Made by a program: the position numbers and the translations under genes | The notes under the pieces: model-generated | Told to the model about the DNA's origin: nothing | The model's input: the letters and a program-made list of their open reading frames with translations, nothing else | Database searches by the model: none | DNA from: Bryoerythrophyllum caledonicum | Taxonomy: Eukaryota; Streptophyta; Bryopsida; Pottiales; Pottiaceae | Assembly (NCBI GenBank): GCA_963971425.1 | Contig: OZ020520.1 | Location: forward strand, 8,784,553-8,848,552 | Length of the DNA: 64,000 nucleotides | Reading direction: 5' to 3' | Shown: piece after piece, positions 60,283 through 64,000 of the stretch | How the letters are laid out: the number at the start of each line of letters is the position of its first letter | Numbering within the stretch: the first letter of the stretch is position 1

Positions 60283-60402
60283 CTAAGGGTTAGGTTTAGG
60301 ATTTAGGGTTTAGGGTTTCTGGTTAGGGTTAGGATTTAGGGTTTCGGGTTTGGAATTTCGGTTTAGGTTTTAGGGTTCAGGGTTTAGGGTCCTTGGTTTA
60401 GG
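60283..60402 (+). repeat. Degenerate interstitial telomere-like (TTTAGGG) repeats
   Basis: About 120 bases are built from TTTAGGG and variants (TTAGGGTT, TTTCGGG, TTCAGGG), for instance GGATTTAGGGTTTAGGGTTT. TTTAGGG is the usual telomere unit of plants and many streptophyte algae. Normal, non-telomeric sequence follows on both sides, so this is interstitial. Confidence 0.88.
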
Positions 60403-61589
60403 TGGAATCTTCTTATGTCATTTCATTTCAATTTAATAATACTTTGAAGGTTCATGATACTGACAATTCAACTAAGGTATAGGGAATTGTAGAGAACATA
60501 TTGAGTTTATTAGAAAGAATTTGTATTACAATCCAAATAGGACTAATCGATGATGTTGAAAGCGAAGACCTTAACAAACGAGTAGCATTTAAAAAAACAA
60601 AAAAACATATTACATGTGCACGTGTATTTTGAACCAAAAAGTATGTATTAAAACATGCTTTGGACATCATTTCTTCGGGGTTCAAAAAATGTGCATAATG
60701 ATACTATATTGTAATCAAATTAGTATGTTCATTCCTTTGCAAGAATACCAAGTGTCCCCATGGTCTGGATTTGGAATTGAAATTGGTTACTATCCATTTA
60801 GAGGTACTCGAAGGCTTGAAATGTGTGCAAACTAATAGTTGGATTAAAATATCTTATTCTTGAGTTCACATTGTATTATCAATTTATCATGAGTTTAGGG
60901 TGTGGCAATCTAAGCATGACATGAAAGATGGAAGAATTCTTGACCATACACAATGTATTTCATGTTTTGACGTGAAATTAAAGACTTTGTCATTTGTAAA
61001 ACATAGAGAGTGGAACAATATTATAAGATTTAAACAAAATACGGAGAGACCTCCTCATGACAAAAAAAGGATAATCAAAATATATTATATAACTAATACA
61101 AAGTGTATCACTTAGTGCATCAGGCATAATATAATGTTCGTAATGTAAGTAATTTTGAATTTATTTATACATGCAAAAAAAGAATAATAAGTTTTTGAGC
61201 ACGTTCCAGTGGTCGCAAATGATATTTTAAATTCTCAAAATTTTGTAGAAGGATGATAAAAGCCATGAGGCATATTTATAAGTATTTTATTTTCTTAGTG
61301 AACGTCTTTAATAAAAATAATGCGAGCCAAGAGAGAAACTTCTTGATTGCCGACACGTCGTGCAACCTAAAAAACCTTTTGCTATGACATAGTATGGAAT
61401 GTGGTATTTTCAATATATAGAAGTAATATTAGAACGAATGATATTGTGGAAAAACAAGTTATTTTTCTATTGAAAAATAAGATTATATCCCAATTCATAC
61501 ATTTTCACACATTGTCACATATTATTGATATAGGGTACCAATAATACTTAGACTTCATATCCATTGAAGACTAGGGGATTGTTAAATTT
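60403..61589. other. AT-rich non-coding region
   Basis: No frame, RNA gene or repeat that I can support. Confidence 0.4.
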
Positions 61590-61960
61590 TGTTCCTTTTT
61601 AATTTTACTATTGGAGATTAAGGTCCACATATTTTGAAAATCCTTTTAAAATTCAAAAGATTAGTATTTCACTTGTGAAATACTTAACCATAAAGAGAAG
61701 TACGGAGTTCAAAATGATTGTTTGAAGAAGTGGAAATACACATTGCACATACATCAGCTCAGTTTTTAGCAAAGGTGTGCACCATCACTACGTGCAATGA
61801 ACTAAAAGGAGTGTGTGCACAGACTTTAGCTCCACTGGTGCTAACGTGTGCCTCATCACTAGGTGCAGTGAACCAAGAAGAAAATATGCACAGTTTAGCT
61901 CTACTATAGCTAAATTTTGCACCATCACTAAATGGAGTGGATTAGAAAGCAAAAATGCAC
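61590..61960 (+). repeat. Right iteron module flanking the DUF7869-type transposase gene
   Basis: This repeats the left module (55,496-55,800) in direct orientation. Shared features are CACTTGTGAAATAC, GAACTAAA, CACCATCACTA-GTGCA-TGAAC and CTTTAGCTCCACTGGTGCTA units. Together the modules bracket about 6.2 kb with the transposase gene in the middle. Confidence 0.72.
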
Positions 61961-62071
61961 TATGTAGCTCCAGTATATAGAAGATGGCTTCTAGTGTAGT
62001 GGACACTAAATAGGAATCCATACAGTAATTGTAAAATTCACAATCAGTGTAGTGACAAAACTATCTAACAC

Positions 62072-62638
62072 TAAATGTCAACTACACCGTTCACTGAATA
62101 TAGTGTAGAGGTATAGGTAATGTGGATGAAAATTGATGTGGACCACATCAATTCTAGTTTTGGATGAAAATTAGGGTAGACCACATCAATTTTGGTTATT
62201 GTATATAATATTAATATGTTATTAGTTTATGTTAATATTATGTTATTATATTATTATTATGTTATTATTATATTATTATATTATTATTTTATTATGTTAT
62301 ATTCTTATGTTAATATTATTTTATGTTATATTATATTATATTATTATGTTATTATTTTATTATGTTATTATATTATTATATTATTATTACATTATATTAT
62401 TATCATGATATTATATTGTAATTTTGGTTTTGAGTACAATTTGGAAAGACTTATCCACAGCAATTCCCGTGTCTTTTATTTTGAAACAAGCCACACTATT
62501 TCTCATGGACATGATTTGATGTGGATGGAAAATTCAAGTGGACCACTTTAATTTGCCATTATTGAAATTACTGTAGGAAATTTCAAATAGTCTAGTCTAC
62601 ACTATATTCAGGGAACGGTGTACTACTCTAAATGTCAA
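62072..62638. mobile_element. MITE of about 550 bp with terminal inverted repeats and a target duplication
   Basis: The inverted ends are TACACCGTTCACTGAATATA at 62,083 onward and its inverted partner at 62,597-62,622 (26 bp, one mismatch). CTAAATGTCAA occurs directly outside both ends (62,071-62,081 and 62,628-62,638), giving an apparent 10-11 bp duplication of the Mutator-like size. An inner pair around GATGTGGACCACATCAATT and AAGTGGACCACTTTAATT adds to the inverted structure. The centre is a TTA/ATT microsatellite. No coding sequence. Confidence 0.82.
62206..62420 (+). repeat. TTA/ATT microsatellite
   Basis: About 210 bases of ATT/TTA repeats with scattered G and C. The apparent 119-residue frame across it is a low-complexity artefact. 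Confidence 0.9.
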
Positions 62639-62639
62639 T

Positions 62640-64000
62640 CCTAGTAAATAGTGGAGGATAAAGTTTTTTACTTGTGGACAGTTACTGTAGGAAACCTTAA
62701 TCATGATTTGATTACATCTTGAGCATTCTAGTAAAGAAGGGTTTAGTGTATGTAGAAAAATGAGAATTTGCAAGAATGAGCTTGGGGATAATTGGACGTA
62801 GGTATGGAGCAAAAGGAAAATATCAAAAATTGGACAAAGTAGAATGTAAAATATGGAGGGAAAATGAAACTACAAGTAGAAGATAAGAACATTCTTCTGG
62901 TAACGAAAATGAGGAAAAAAAGGAATATTGGAAAAGGAAAAAACATAAACATACAATAAATATAGAAATACAAGTAAAATACTCATTAGATATCCATCAC
63001 ATATGCATTCAATGTGAACTACATATTCAGTAAATATTCATTACATACTCATTGAATATTCAAATACACAATGATTTTACATTAGAAATTTATGCACTAT
63101 TCATTAACTCTTCATTAACAGTACATTAAATACCCTTTAAATAATCATTAAATATATGAATATTAATTAAACTATCATAAATTATAGTTTTAAAACTTCA
63201 AACATTCAATAAATAATGTTTAGATTTTCTTTAAATATTCTTTAATTAAAAAATTACAAATATACAAATATACATGAATTATCCTATAAAAAATCATTAC
63301 AAAGTCATTAGTTATTAGCTAATATGATTACACATTATATATTCATTAGAGAATATTAAATGATGAAAAGGAAATAATGCAAGAGATGGGAATGAGAATA
63401 GTTGTGGATAAGATGATAAGAAATTGAGGTTGAAGATGAGACGAAGAATAAATGCCTGGCGACCGGTATGCAGAAGTTTCTGATCTAATACTATTCATTG
63501 AATATTCAAGTTTGTGTGCTAGAGTAGAGTTTTGTTTGAAGGCTATTACGAAATGAACTGCAGTAGGTGAACGAATGAGGGATAATATTCAGGACAATGG
63601 TGGCTAAAAATAGTTCTCAGATTGTTGACATATAGTGTATTAGAAAAAGCGAATCTCCACGGTGGCAAAGGGACCGGGTTGCAAGAATAAACACGGTAAA
63701 GCCCACTCCGCGAGGCGTAGGCTGGTGTCTCGGCACAATGAATTGGCGGCGCCGGTTCTTCTAAACAATAAATTTACGAAAAGTACAGGGGACACCAAAA
63801 CTCCTCGGGAGCATGTGTTCAATCATGTAATGACATGAGGGAATTTAAAAAAATGAATAAAAACCCCCAAAACAATTAGCCTACTATGGCGTTAGTGCTG
63901 GGAGCTGGCGTTCCCTCAGAGTGGCCAATTCAGGGACAGTGCGGGGGGAAAAGGGTAACCCCCCTCCCTTCATCTCAAACTTGGACACCTTCCCGCTGGC
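62640..64000. other. AT-rich terminal region, non-coding
   Basis: Between about 62,980 and 63,350 the theme ATTCATTAAATA/CATTACATA recurs irregularly. From 63,640 to the end the composition is more balanced but no product is recognisable in the short frames. Confidence 0.4.

Noticed and set aside
62192-62551. 119-residue frame rich in Tyr, Ile and Leu
   Set aside because: It reads through a TTA/ATT microsatellite inside a MITE.

Overview
The window is nuclear DNA from a eukaryote and is made almost entirely of transposable elements. Introns with GT-AG borders, plant-type TTTAGGG-like interstitial repeats, a Ty3/gypsy element carrying a cytosine-C5 methyltransferase and a plant-style CACTA element all suggest a streptophyte, most likely a charophyte alga or early land plant. 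That placement is inference: no rRNA, organelle or housekeeping gene is present. I found no convincing single-copy host gene.

Layout: (1) about 1-8,500, a decayed Ty3/gypsy element on the minus strand in the order gag, protease, C5-DNMT, reverse transcriptase, RNase H, integrase, PHD finger. (2) 9,143-22,854, MULE-1, a 13.7 kb Mutator-like DNA transposon with about 51 bp terminal inverted repeats and a 10 bp target-site duplication. It sits in the 3' part of a retroelement-like unit whose gag-like gene lies at 23,548-25,428. (3) 26,100-32,150, a minisatellite, a short-repeat field split by a 1.29 kb CACTA element, and non-coding DNA. (4) 32,149 to about 52,000, a LINE on the minus strand, cut in its reverse transcriptase by MULE-2 (35,294-49,831, 14.5 kb, own 10 bp duplication). 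(5) 52,730-54,769, a second, broken gag-like gene. (6) 55,500-61,960, an intact 943-residue DDE-like (DUF7869-type) transposase gene on the minus strand, surrounded by palindromic iterons. (7) 62,083-62,627, a MITE, then AT-rich DNA to the end.

The main result concerns the two MULEs. Each carries two divergently transcribed genes: a MULE/SWIM transposase on the plus strand and, on the minus strand, a gene of about 14 exons. The second gene encodes a lysine/arginine-rich N-terminus, a ParB-like domain (DGNHR motif) and a C-terminal domain with the motif order of a beta-class N4/N6 DNA methyltransferase (PF01555-like). In MULE-1 all fourteen exons I could place join with consistent phase into one open frame of 1,216 codons. 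In MULE-2 the same gene is present but broken by stops and a frameshift. The transposase is broken in both copies, so neither looks autonomous now.

Two unrelated element classes in one window therefore carry DNA-methyltransferase-type genes: a C5-DNMT with a PHD finger in the retrotransposon, and a ParB plus N4/N6-type domain in the MULE. A shared theme of interacting with host chromatin or DNA modification is plausible but is inference. The MULE-borne ParB-methyltransferase is my candidate for an undescribed system.
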